Shown: in pieces, positions 12,310 to 24,900 of the stretch
Position numbering within the stretch: position 1 is the stretch's first letter
How the letters are laid out: the number at the start of each line of letters is the position of its first letter
Source: Oasisia sp. SBJ-2009
Lineage: Eukaryota; Annelida; Polychaeta; Sabellida; Siboglinidae
DNA: 64,000 nt
Reading direction: 5' to 3'
NCBI GenBank assembly: GCA_964017155.1
Contig: OZ024861.1
Span: 52,241,309-52,305,308 of the forward strand
Notes under the pieces: model-generated
What the model saw: the letters and a program-made list of their open reading frames with translations, nothing else
Told to the model about the DNA's origin: nothing
The model's database searches: none
Made by a program: the position numbers and the translations under genes

Positions 12310-13605
12310 CTACCAGTCTGACTTCAGTGCACGGGTGTGTTTTTGTAGTAGTCTGCAGGCGTCTTTATATGCTGCAGTGGTGGATCTAGTGCTCCTGGTT
12401 TGCAGCACTCTCTGGTGGGCTTGGTTTCTTCTGCTCATAAGAGTTTGTAGCTCCTGGTCGATGGGGTCGAACCAGTCCTGGTGTTTTCTGTCTGGCTTGC
12501 CAAGATATGTCTTGGCTGTGTTGTACACGACCTGTTGCAGAGCTTCCCATTCCTCGTCTAGTGTTGAGTTTTCCTTCTCCCATTGGGCGAGAGCACTGTC
12601 CATCTCCTGCTCAAAACTCTCCCTATGGCTGGTGGTACTTAGTTTTGCTGTGTTGAGCTTGGTCGGCTTACTTGTTCCTTGCCTGCTGTGCTTTTGTCGT
12701 ACTCTGAAAGCCACTTTTGACCTCAGCATCTGGTGATCGGTCCAACAGTTTGCTCCACGCATGGCTCGGGTACTGTGGATGTCCATCTTATCGCGACACC
12801 TCGTGATGATGAAGTCGATCATATGCCAGTGTTTCGAACGAGGATGCATCCAGGTGGTCTTGTGTTCATCCTTCTGCTTGAACATGGTGTTCGTCACTAT
12901 CAGCTCGAACTCAGGGCACAGAGCCAGTAGAAGCTCGCCATTGGAGTTGCATTTCCCAATCCCATGTTTGCCCATGACCAAGGGCCACTTGTCATTGTCT
13001 CTTCCTATCCTCGCATTGAAGTTTCCTATCAGCAGTAGCTTTTCTGTACGAGGGATGCCACTGAGCACACTTGCCAGCTGGTTGTAGAAGGCCTCCTTGT
13101 TTTCGTCTGGGTTTGTCATTGTCGGAGCATACACGCTGATAATTGTAGCAAAGTTGTCCTTGCTCAGAGGTAGTCTCATCGTCATGATTCTGTCACTTAT
13201 TGGCCGAGGCATTTCTGTCAGTTTTGTGACGATATCCTTTTTGATAGCAAAGCCCACTCCGGCCTCCCTTCTTTTTCCTTCGGGTTTGCCACTCAAGAAG
13301 AAAGAGTATTCCAAGTCGTTGAGACTACCAGACTCTGAGAACCTTGTTTCACATAGGGCGGCGATGTCGATGTTGTATTTGGCAAGTTCCATTGCTACTA
13401 GTGCCGTACGTCTTTCTGGTCGGTTAGCTCCTTCTCGGTCGAGGAGAGTCATGACGTTCCATTGTCCAATTGTCAGTAGTTGTCTTCTTTGTCTTCTTCT
13501 TCCTAGCTGATTTTCCACTGTCGATGGAAGATGAGGTCGAGCAGCGCGGTCCTTGGTAACCCGGGCGACGGCCGATCCGGTATCATGTTTCGTGCAGTTG
13601 TACAT
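12310..13605 (-). pseudogene. LINE endonuclease (APE-type) portion, ends in premature stop
   Basis: This 431-codon frame covers the leader-proximal part of the LINE polyprotein. It contains GQWNVMTLLD, a CETR segment, the VGFAIKKDIV stretch, SVYAPT, and the C-terminal TTWMHPRSKHWHMIDFIITR and WTDHQMLRSK motifs of apurinic-like endonucleases that nick the target DNA. The usual GDFNA motif reads GNFNA here, replacing a conserved aspartate, so nicking activity would probably be lost even without the stop. The TAG stop at 12,310 lies in a spot where the downstream frame continues at once, indicating a point nonsense mutation. Confidence 0.85.
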
Positions 13606-13955
13606 TTCATGGAAGCTGCTAGCAAAAATTGTTGAAGTGCCGCTGGCTTTTGCAAGTTACTAGCAACACTCTCTCGGGGAACAAATAGAGGTCTCACACC
13701 GGCAAGAACATGTCAAGACAGGCGCAAACTATTTGTCCCTGCAGTGGCTGGTCGAGAGATGTTGGGAGTTCCATACATCAACCGCCCTTGATGCTGCCAC
13801 AGTGACATGGTTTTCTGGTTAGGGTTTGCTCCCTTAGCCTTCGGTTCTGACAAGAACCTGTACCACAAGGCAGTGGTTTACAGCTCTGCATGGCAGGGGC
13901 GTCAAACTCCCTGAGGTATTGCAATACCTGCATTGCAATACCTGCACACCACAGG

Positions 13956-13970
13956 TATTAAAAGGATGCA
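13956..13970. repeat. Target-site duplication, 5' side of RTE-like LINE
   Basis: Exact copy of 10,422-10,436 (TATTAAAAGGATGCA). Confidence 0.85.
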
Positions 13971-15350
13971 CACATCATGTAACATCCTTCAAAAATTAAA
14001 ATCGAAGATACTACAGCCGCCAAGCTTCTCACATATTTTACATACATATCCACACACAACGTTACAAATAAACTTGCATTCCTCTAACGAAGACAATTCA
14101 GAAAACAAACGCGCACATCTCTACGTCAACTTCTTCGGCGGCTGACCGTAAAACCGCTATATAAGTTAGCTTTACACAAACTACCTTTAGACGGTGCGTT
14201 TGCGCGCGTAAATATTTATGAACTTTACTTAGGACCTACTGCATTCGCACGCGCGAAATAGTTTTATTACTTATAAATAATATAATAACAATTAATTATT
14301 ATCATCAATGTACATGATCTGTAGGAAATTATAAATTTTATTATAATATAATATTTTATTTCATATCCATAATTGTTTGTGACGCATCACAACATACTGT
14401 TATTAAAAAGTTTTGCAATGAAAAGTGTATGTGAGAGAGAGAGAGAAAGACCGTGCGCGTGTATGTGAACGTGCGCGCGTGCGTGTGTATGTGAACGTAG
14501 ATGTGTACATACCTTGGGTGAATAGAAATCTATTTGTAGATTTGTGCCGTTTTAGTTGACACTTGGCTGGCTGGCGTCTGTTTGTAAATGTTGTAAATAT
14601 CGAGAAAAGAACAACTTAAGCAGTATTCACTAATTCAGTTGCCGCTATACATATAGCCTAGAATTCAACGGGGAATGTAGATCCAGTTCTCAATACGAAT
14701 TTGGTGGATATCTGAAGAAATATAGTGCTCAAATCGATCCGAAGTCCGGGGTTACCATGGTCATGGTGATCAGCAAGCCGTCAACTTACCCTTTCTACGT
14801 TGCTGAGCTGTGATGTGTTTCGACACCTCACCGATGTGGCAAAAACAAAGCCGACATTCCGGCTCAACAACTCTGCGAACGACGAGTCGACTGCGTTAAC
14901 TTGCCAAGGAAGCTAGAATAGCCAATTCTTTAATATTCCCTCTGATTCGGTACCGCCTTTTTATGAAATCGTTTAGCGACATTCCCGGATATGACGTCGA
15001 CTGTCTTGATTATGACGTTATGTGTGTGACGTCATGAAACGTCGTCACATTGGCGGCAGCCTTTCGAGACGCAGCTGTAGGTTGGAGGTAAAAGCGCCCT
15101 GTCTTGTCTATTCAAGAAGATGGTCGACCCTCCAGACAACTTCTCAAGACCCGCCCCTGTAAAATGTGTATATAACAACTATAAAGTATTCTGGCTCCAA
15201 CTATAAAGTATTCTGGCTCCTATGGTCGGGAGGAGAGTAAACTCTTTTCAGTGTTGAAGCACTGGAAAATCACATCTCCTCCTTCCCGAAATGGGTTGGA
15301 AGTTCGGTGGCCATCCTTTATCATCCCTTACTATATCTTCCCATCCCTTA
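13971..15350. other. Intergenic, no gene recognised
   Basis: No coding signal. A 23-bp direct duplication (AACTATAAAGTATTCTGGCT core) lies at about 15,176-15,222. Confidence 0.45.
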
Positions 15351-15358
15351 CAATCCAT

Positions 15359-15416
15359 TGTGTGTGTGTGTGTGTGTGTGCGCGCGCGCGCGCGCGCGCG
15401 CGCGCGCGCGCGCGCA
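15359..15416. repeat. (TG)n(CG)n alternating purine-pyrimidine tract
   Basis: About 10 TG units followed by about 17 CG units with no interruption. Such a tract is strongly disposed to left-handed Z-DNA. Confidence 0.95.
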
Positions 15417-16040
15417 TGCATGTCTGTGTTTATGTGATTTTGAGCTGTTTACAATTAATTCTTGACTGTTGCTCCTAATCCCCATACCAGTGGAGTGGTA
15501 GAAAATGTACTTTGTAAATTGTATGCATGTAGTCCACGTCTTATATGGCCAACCCTTCAGCAAACCCAAAGTGACCTTATAAGGCAGATGGCCTCTGGTG
15601 AGGGGAAACATCGATAAATGCCCCTGTTTCAAGGCAAACTGGCCGCTCCTGTTTAAGCATACACATACATTGTCAACATTCCAGACATCTAACATTGCAA
15701 CAATACCTTCTACGTGATGTTTTGTCAAAAACGACGGCTGTGTATTCTTAATTTGTTTTTGACTTGTGGTTAAAGATTGCAGTTTTTGACTAGCGATTGG
15801 CTGAAGAGGGGAAGATTCTTCATCCAACCCTGATTATTGGCCACATTAGCCGAATGGGCGCTAGTGAGACGTAGTTTGTATTAGAAAATGCTATTGCAAT
15901 GAAAATGTGGCCGTAAAATCCGGGTGGCCGATGACGAGGGGACCGTATAAGAAGGAGACTTCTGTTTATGCATCAAGTTGCAGAGTGTATAAAGCATCTG
16001 CAAATTCAATATGTACACATCGCGCTGTGTATTCACATAA

Positions 16041-16042
<2 letters not shown>

Positions 16043-16107
<65 letters not shown>

Positions 16108-16183
16108 TGTATTGTATTGTATTGTATTGTATTGTATTGTATTGTATTGTATTGTATTGTATTGTATTGTATTGTATTGTATT
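16043..16183. repeat. (TA)n followed by (GTATT)n compound microsatellite
   Basis: About 30 TA units lead directly into about 16 copies of the pentamer GTATT. Confidence 0.97.
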
Positions 16184-16690
16184 AGGCACCCGGTGTGACA
16201 AAATAAGGCTGAATTGTGCGTTTTATGGTACAAGGATGAAATTCGGCACACAGAGCATATAAAGCAAATACAGATATTTGGATATGGGGTCATCTCAGAT
16301 TTTGCCATAGGAGGCGTTGGCGGTCATTTTCAAGATTGTCGCCGAAATCCTATTTACTTCATAACTTAATAACAGCGCTTTTTAGGGTCGACGATTTCAA
16401 ATGTTACTTATGGCCTTCTCCAAGACTCTATTCTAACATTTTTAAAGATGGCATTCGCTAAAATCAATGCTCACATATCTTAACGAATGTGGCATATGAA
16501 ATCGTAATTGTTATCTTCAAGATTTCAAGAATTTACTGCTAAAAAGTGATGTTTCACTATCCTGCAGTTGTAACGTGCGTAATTGGAGCCTGGAACCGCC
16601 GAAAATATATGGTGGAATAGCAATTTCAAATAAATGTTTTAATATTTTACGAATGGTGACTGACGATACCTATCCTGGAGGCGCTTTCTG
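16184..16690. other. Intergenic, no gene recognised
   Basis: Unique-looking sequence with no sustained frame or recognised repeat motif. Confidence 0.4.
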
Positions 16691-16694
16691 CAGA

Positions 16695-16808
16695 AGAGTG
16701 TCTGGTCGGTGAGTGTCTGGTCGGTGAGTGTCTGGTCGGTGAGTGTCTGGTCGGTGAGTGTCTGGTCGGTGAGTGTCTGGTCGGTGAGTGTCTGGTCGGT
16801 GAGTGTCT
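16695..16808. repeat. 15-bp minisatellite (GAGTGTCTGGTCGGT)
   Basis: Seven to eight virtually identical 15-bp units in tandem. Confidence 0.95.
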
Positions 16809-17053
16809 CCTACTGCTCCTCTGACGTCATAACATGCACCATTCGTTCACACGCTGGCTCGGTTATTATAAACGCCGACACTTTCGTTTGAGATGGGTGG
16901 GGAGGGCTGAGGGCCCAGCTATGTGATGTCGGAGTACGTCGGCGCCTGATTAAGTTAACTCCTTGTGCAATTCGGCACCACGTACGACGTCTGTATCAAG
17001 TGAAGCCCCAACAGTGAGAGACTGAGACAGAAATGTACACGTTTCAGCGGCTT

Positions 17054-17059
17054 TTTATT
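17054..17059 (-). terminator. Candidate polyadenylation signal for MACO1
   Basis: AATAAA on the minus strand, 1.7 kb beyond the MACO1 stop codon. Another AATAAA lies at 17,896-17,901. Without transcript data neither can be preferred with confidence. Confidence 0.3.
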
Positions 17060-18754
17060 TGAAGCACGACTATTACGTTTGTCGTCCACAATCCTCGACA
17101 CAAAGAAAAATGACAAAATCGATCATTAACGTAGTCCGAGACTAACCAGTTCGCTAGCTGTGACAACCACACACGTACACACTGCGCCGACGACACCACG
17201 TGGCGCCGCCTACCGCGGAACATTGCTACGACATCTGACAACACAGGGTCGCTGACAGTCACGTGACACAATGCGGCAGCCGACGGAGTCAGCCGAGTTC
17301 ACCTTAATCACCCCCCCCCCCCCAACCCACCCGAGATCAGCAGAATAGAACAATTACAGCACCTCTATGGGTGGCCCCATGAGTTTGCAGTCTAACAAAC
17401 GTACATTGTATTGTGTGCTTTAGTTAACGTTTCACTCCACAGATGGTACCACTGTAGCAATTTGTTTTCCAGCACAACAGACAGTAGAAGGTAAGTGTGT
17501 ATCAAACTTACATATTACACCTGACCTGACAACTTGACTACCCCCACACAACATATAACCCTAAAGGCAGCGTAGGTCGATCGCTCTATTACGAGATAAA
17601 CTCAGAGAAAAATAGTTTCAAATCATGTGTTTTGGGCGGAATTATTGATATAATTATATATTATCAACTTGAATTTTAAACTAAGACATTAGCCACACAC
17701 CTGGGGGTAAACCATGATGTAGACCAGCAATGGTCTCCTTAAAAATGCGGTCTGCCAAAACATAATATAAATGGTCGACACATGCTGCCTTTAGGGATAT
17801 AATTATTACACTGTATACAATTTTGTTGATTTGCAAACTTATGTGACAACCCATAAGACTGATTGAAATCACCAATCAATAATACAGTCAAACAATTTAT
17901 TCTACCAACATCAGCATTAAACAAGACTGCTAACATTTTGCATTAACAGGTCTGCCTCGGCGTAAACCGTTGAACATCTATTCAGGTTTTGCCTTCGACA
18001 ACTGGATTTGAATACTGATTTCACCACAGTAGGACCATTGTAGAAAAGAATAAATTAATCTGGGCATCTCATGTAAACATTAACACTACCTTAATTAATA
18101 TGCCCCAGTAACAAACAGCAAGTGTCTAGTTCAGGACTCCAACTAGCCTTTAAATCAGTCATTTCCTTTCTCTGTTCTTGTCCTAATATCATTGTACGGT
18201 AAAACTAATAATGCCCCAATAATTGTATCAATTGCACATAGCTTACAATTAACCTTGTCATAATTATTACACAAAACAATCCGAGCGCGGATGCAACAGG
18301 ACGCATTTGAAAAAGAAAAGTCGTAACAAAACTGAAAAGTTCCTGGCAAGGAGCCACTGCTTCCATGCAGGAGAAACACAGACAATCCAGATCTGAACCC
18401 AGCTGTCATTCGTCAATTAGAACCTCCCTATTGGCCATTTAGAAATATTTTCAACTTTGTTATGCAACGCGAATTTGTGTGTGTTATTTACGAAAGTGCT
18501 GAGGCTGTCGCTGGCAATAGCAGATGTGTTCGAAACATGACGCGCCATGTCACATTTTAGAATTTTCACTACCAGTTCTTTCGCTACTGCTCAGACTCAC
18601 ACAGTCGTCCGCTGGCGCTTATTGACAACACTAGCTGCCGCATTGTGCACACGCAAGGTCACATGACCTCCTGGTCACGGCCTTGACCTAGACCCACAGC
18701 TGACACGAGGCCAGTGACCAGGCTAAGTTATTCCCGCGTCTCCGTCCGGTATGT
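17060..18754 (-). other. Likely MACO1 3' untranslated/downstream region
   Basis: No coding signal on either strand and no sizeable repeat except a short C run at about 17,310. It directly follows the MACO1 stop codon on the gene's strand, so part of it is presumably 3' UTR. Confidence 0.4.
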
Positions 18755-18975
18755 CTACTGAGATATCTTGGGCATGTAGTCGGAGGCGTTTGGGTTGAGT
18801 CTGGACATGGAGAGGACGTCCGGCTCTGTGTTGGGGGTCGTGAACTTGGAGGAGAAATGGGGCGAGGAGTCGGTGGAGATGGTCGTGAAGTTGGTGGTGG
18901 TTGGCATGAGGGCGAGGACCTCCGCGATCTGCGCCTTCAGGTCACTGATCTCAGCGTTCTTCTGGAGCACCAGAC
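18755..18975 (-). CDS. MACO1: MACO1 coding exon 12 with stop
   Basis: Residues 608-680 then TAG: LKAQIAEVLALMP, a Ser/Thr-rich tail, and LNPNASDYMPK near the end, as in macoilin orthologues. Confidence 0.96.
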
Positions 18976-21900
18976 CTAAACACACAAACACACGAGTGAC
19001 AGTGACACAAGACCTGTAACACACAAACACATGAGTGACAGTGACACAAGACCTGTAACACACAAACACATGAGTGACAGTGACACAAGACCTGTAACAC
19101 ACAAACACATGAGTGACAGTGACACAAGACCTGTAACACACAAACACACGAGTGACAGTGACACAAGACCTGTAACACACAAACACACGAGTGACAGTGA
19201 CACAAGACCTGTAACACACAAACACATGAGTGACAGTGACACAAGACCTGTAACACACAAACACATGAGTGACAGTGACACAAGACCTGTAACACACAAA
19301 CACATGAGTGACAGTGACACAAGACCTGTAACACACAAAGACAGACTTGAAGCTGATGGGGATCATCAACCCGGAGGATGCTCAGGACCACGCCAACTGG
19401 AGGAAGACAATTTGGAGAAACCACCACTGTTAAACAACAATGATAATTATACCAGTAATCAACTTAAATCCCTGCACTGCTAAGCTTAGACACACATAAA
19501 CGCATGGAGAGGAGGTAGGTGCTTATCATGTCAGCTCAAAGGAAAGGTGCTCTGCTCATGTGTTGCCCTGGCATACATGTATGGCCTAGAGATAGCACTG
19601 ACAGAGAAACAACAAGAGAGAGTAGGTTTGTGAACATGAGTGGGTAAGAAGAACTTGAGTGGAGAGAACTGATAAAAAAGAATGGGGAACTGACTCAACT
19701 AAGGGTGGAGGGTGGAGTAAAGGAGAGTGAGTGCTTTAAGAAGCAAAAAGTGGAGGGAAAAGGAGGAAAGAAACCCTAGACTGCGATAGGAGGACTGTAG
19801 GGAGACTGGAGAAAGTATGGGAGAGGAATGGAGAACTAGATGGATGGAGGGAAGTGAAGAATATTGACAGAGGATTTCTGTGACGATATTGACACGATAC
19901 ACCTCTTTTTACTAAGTTGTGAGACGAGTCGTACCTTGGTGGATCTCCATCTGGCGTTTTGCTTCACCGAGTGCAGAGAAGAGATCGAGCTTGAGTCGGG
20001 TCTCCGCACTCAGACTGTTCTCCAGGTGAGTCGTCTTGTCCTGCATTGCCGCCAGCGCCGACATCAAGACCTCCGTGTCATTCTGAGCCTCCTTGTACTG
20101 ACGCAGGGTCTAAACAAGTGACACTTCTACATAATCAGTAGATTGTATTATACAGTTAGTGGCATTATGTATTACAACTTGCTGTTCTGTATATAAAACA
20201 AATACAGGTAAATAAATACTACAGTTTAAAGCAGACAACGATGTGAAATTTAACATGGTTTCTACCGCTGCAGCATATCATACTGTAGGTGGCGCCACCA
20301 ACCTGTGTCTCTCGGTCGAGCTGGCGGATCTGATCTTCACGAACTTTCAACTCTCTGCGAATCTGTTTAAGTTCACTCTCTAGTTCCTGCTGACGCGTCT
20401 TACACACCTCAGTACACTCGTTCCTGCAACAACAACACACCTCTTACACACCTCAGTACACTCGTTCCTGCAACAACAACACACGTCTTACACACCTCAG
20501 TACACTCGTTCCTGCAACAACACACCTCTTACACACCTCAGTACACTCGTTCCTGCAACAACAACACACCTCAGTACACTCGTTCCTGCAACAACAACAC
20601 ACGTCTTACACACCTCGGTACACTCGTTCCTGCAACAACAACACACCTCTTACACACCTCGGTACACTCGTTCCTGCAACAACAACACACGTCTTACACA
20701 CCTCGGTACACTCGTTCCTGCAACAACAACACACGTCTTACACACCTCGGTACACTCGTTCCTGCAACAACAACACACGTCTTACACACCTCGGTACACT
20801 CGTTCCTGCAACAACAACACACGTCTTACACACCTCGGTAAACTCGTTCCTGCAACAACAACACACGTCTTACACACCTCGGTACACTCGTTCCTGCAAC
20901 AACAACACACGTCTTACACACCTCGGTACACTCGTTCCTGCAACAACAACACACGTCTTACACACCTCGGTACACTCGTTCCTGCAACAACAACACACGT
21001 CTTACACACCTCGGTACACTCGTTCCTGCAACAACAACACACGTCTTACACACCTCGGTACACTCGTTCCTGCAACAACAACACACGTCTTACACACCTC
21101 GGTACACTCGTTCCTGCAACAACAACACACGTCTTACACACCTCGGTACACTCGTTCCTGCAACAACAACACACGTCTTACACACCTCGGTACACTCGTT
21201 CCTGCAACAACAACACACGTCTTACACACCTCGGTACACTCGTTCCTGCAACAACAACACACGTCTTACACACCTCGGTACACTCGTTCCTGCAACAACA
21301 ACACACGTCTTACACACCTCGGTACACTCGTTCCTGCAACAACAACACACGTCTTACACACCTCGGTACACTCGTTCCTGCAACAACAACATACGTCTTA
21401 CACACCTCAGTACACTCATTCCTACAACATCAAAGAATCTTTGTGGTGTTATTTTGAATGGAATTTATGAAAACTTGCAGTACTTAAAAGGACAGTGTAT
21501 AATAAGCATTTAGGAAGAGAACAGACCACCAGCTGTTGCTGGGGCTAGGCTACAGTTAGTACTGCAATTGCCCGTGTTTTCGACCTAAGATGGTGGGATT
21601 GGGGAGAGGTGAATGGTGACAGAATGCCTCACATCAACATTGCGTAATCTACCCAGTGCGCCAGTCATCAAAACTGAAACTGTTACTCTAGTTTATGTCA
21701 CTGAATTTGTTTTGGCGTTGTGACAAATGTCACAACTCCTGGTTCATGGTTTGGCAGTGTAACTGTTAGCGGAGGGGAAGACGCAAAACCAACATGAGTT
21801 GATGTATCCAAATGCCCTTCACATGGCACAGAAACAGGCATTCAACACATCACTGATGGTCATTACAGTACGACCAGTCGACAGGGGTTACAAATGTGCA

Positions 21901-24900
21901 GAAAATGTGGAATTTGGAAAAATACAAGAAGGGCGTTGAACAAGTCAGGGCGAGGGGAGATGACAGACCTAGCAGCAGTGGCCAGGGCAACGGCGCGGGC
22001 GGCCACCGCCTCCTCCGCCTTCTTGGCCTTGCGCTCGCACACGAGGGCCTGGTCCACCGACGCCTTCTGCTTGCGTTCCTCCAACAGCCGTCGCTCCAGG
22101 GCAGCCAGGGTCTGTTTGTCCTGCTGCCTGCTCGTCACCAGGTTGTGGAGTCTGCAACAACAACACATGGCTACAGCAACAACAACACATATCTACAGCA
22201 GCAACAACAACACACGTCACCAGGTTGTGCAGTCTGCAACAACAACACATGGCTACAGCAACAACAACACATATCTACAGCAGCAACAACAACACACGTC
22301 ACCAGGTTGTGGAGTCTACAACAACAACACATGGCTACAGCAACAACAACACATATCTACAGCAGCAGCAACAACAACACACGTCACCAGGTTGTGGAGT
22401 CTGCAACAACAACACATGGCTACAGCAACAACAACACATATCTACAGCAGCAACAACAACACACGTCACCAGGTTGTGCAGTCTGCAACAACAACACATG
22501 GCTACAGCAACAACAACAACACACGTCACCAGGTTGTGGAGTATACAACAACAACACATGGCTACAGCAACAACAACACATATCTACAGCAGCAGCAACA
22601 ACAACACACGTCACCAGGTTGTGGAGTCTGCAACAACAACACATGGCTACAGCAACAACAACACATATCTACAGCAGCAACAACAACACACGTCACCAGG
22701 TTGTGGAGTCTGCAACAACAACACATGGCTACAGCAACAACAACACATATCTACAGCAGCAGCAACAACAACACACGTCACCAGGTTGTGGAGTCTGCAA
22801 CAACAACACATGGCTACAGCAACAACAACACATATCTACAGCAGCAACAACAACACACGTCACCAGGTTGTGGAGTCTACAACAACAACACATGGCTACA
22901 GCAACAACAACACATATCTACAGCAGCAGCAACAACAACACACGTCACCAGGTTGTGGAGTCTGCAACAACAACACATGGCTACAGCAACAACAACACAT
23001 ATCTACAGCAGCAGCAACAACACACGTCACCAGGTTGTGGAGTCTGCAACAACAACACATGGCTACAGCAACAACAACACATATCTACAGCAGCAGCAAC
23101 AACACACGTCACCAGGTTGTGGAGTCTGCAACAACAACACATGGCTACAGCAACAACAACACTTATCTACAGCAGCAACAACAACACACGTCACCAGGTT
23201 GTGGAGTCTGCAACAACAACACATGGCTACAGCAACAACAACACATATCTACAGCAGCAGCAACAACAACACACGTCACCAGGTTGTGGAGTCTGCAACA
23301 ACAACACATGGCTACAGCAACAACAACACATATCTACAGCAGCAACAACAACACACGTCACCAGGTTGTGGAGTCTACAACAACAACACATGGCTACAGC
23401 AACAACAACACATATCTACAGCAGCAACAACAACAACACACGTCACCAGGTTGTGGAGTCTGCAACAACACACGTCTACAGCATGTCTACAGCAACAACA
23501 ACATGTCACCAGGTTGTGGAGTCTACAGCAACCTGTGTGCATGTGTTTTTGTTTGTATGTGCGTGCCTGTGTGTGTGTGTGTGTGTGTGCATGCGTGGTG
23601 TGTGTATGCATGAAAATCCTCAAATGTTATGGGGTAAAGAACCAGTTTGAAAGTGAATAGCACTAACTTAATAACAATAAACGTGACAGCGTTGTGGTGT
23701 ATATTTGTTTTCTAACATGAATACGTAACACACGACATATCAACTACAAATGCTGCCACCAGGGGATGGGATCTTGCTAGTAGCAGGTATAGTCTCACTT
23801 GTTCTGCAGACTCTCGTTGTCCTGGCGCAGCTGGTAGAGCTCTGTCTTCAGGGCCTTGTCTGTCAGCTGGGTGTTGTGGACCTGTGACCTCAGCTCCTGC
23901 TCACTGTTGCGACTGCCCTGGAGGTCTGCCTTGAGTCGCTTCACATCCGCCTCCAGTCTGAACACACAAACACACGGCGTGAACACACAAACACATGGCC
24001 TGAACACAGGGCCTGAACACACAAAACACACGGCGTGAACACACAAACACATGGCCTGAACACACAAACACATGGCATCAACACAGGGCCTGAACACACA
24101 ACACATGAACATACGACATGAACACACAAACACATGGCATGAACACAGCTGCCCTAGAGGTCAGCCTTGAGAAGCGTCACGTACATGCACATTCTGAACA
24201 CACAGTATATGTGTTCAGTGTGTTCAGGCTGTGTATGTTCAGTGGATATGGTTATCTGCAATGATGGTACTCAGTAAGGAGGGGACGAATCTCGAATTTC
24301 AGTCGAATCGAATTTCCTCAAAATTTCGAATACGAATCGAATATCAAGTCAAATATTCAGTGGTTTAAAATTCAATTACACTACTGAACAATGCCGAGAT
24401 ATCTCTAGCACAAATTCGTGCCAGAGCTGCCAACATCGTGGCCCAGGACCGATTTTGCGGTGTAGGACATATTCGAATGATGTTCATTTTCATATAGCTG
24501 CAAATTTTCAAATCGAATTAAATAGCAGGAAAACATTCGAATATTCAAAATTTTGAATACAAATCGAATATTTTTCCCTTCCTTAGTACTCAGTACTGTG
24601 AGTATTGAAGGGAATTTGTCAAAATATTATTCGTCACTATCATCATGAATAAATGTCTAAAGCATGTAGGTTGACATTAACTTTGCATTCTCTTTGATAG
24701 TCCCCATCTAGTATGTTTGCTAACATTTAACAAACAACTAAGAAAATCTCGTTTAATAGGAATTAGGGAGAAAGAAGACCCACCTGACTATGACTTCGTC
24801 CTTGTTATTCATGAAGGAGTTGGCCGCGGCGGTCGCGGCCGACGTGTTTGTGCTCTTCCCTTTCCTGCCACTAGAGGCCGCCGCCGTCGCAACGTTATCT

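Larger units (their letters stand above)
10437..13955 (-). mobile_element. Near full-length RTE-like LINE with 15-bp target-site duplication
   Basis: A 3.5-kb minus-strand retrotransposon with a 5' leader (about 13,606-13,955), a single original frame for endonuclease plus reverse transcriptase, and a 3' tail of ATG/GAT trinucleotides against the target site (10,437-10,452). The flanking 15-bp direct repeats are identical, so insertion was by target-primed reverse transcription. The frame is broken by two in-frame TAG stops (at 12,310-12,312 and just before 11,720) and by frameshifts near 10,940 and near the 3' end, so this copy cannot make its proteins. RTE clade is inferred from the single APE-RT frame, the FADD box and the simple-repeat tail. 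Confidence 0.88.

Noticed and set aside
11042..13510. Several plus-strand frames of 80-157 codons
   Set aside because: Antisense shadows of the RTE-like LINE; no independent motif.
20407..21426. CRISPR-like regular repeats
   Set aside because: Units are contiguous with no unique spacers, and the context is clearly animal; the same applies to the 92-bp array at 35.4 kb.
21894..23660. Open frames of 462-588 codons rich in Gln/Asn/Thr
   Set aside because: Product of the CAACAACAACA-type array on the strand opposite to MACO1; all three frames are open, which argues against real coding.
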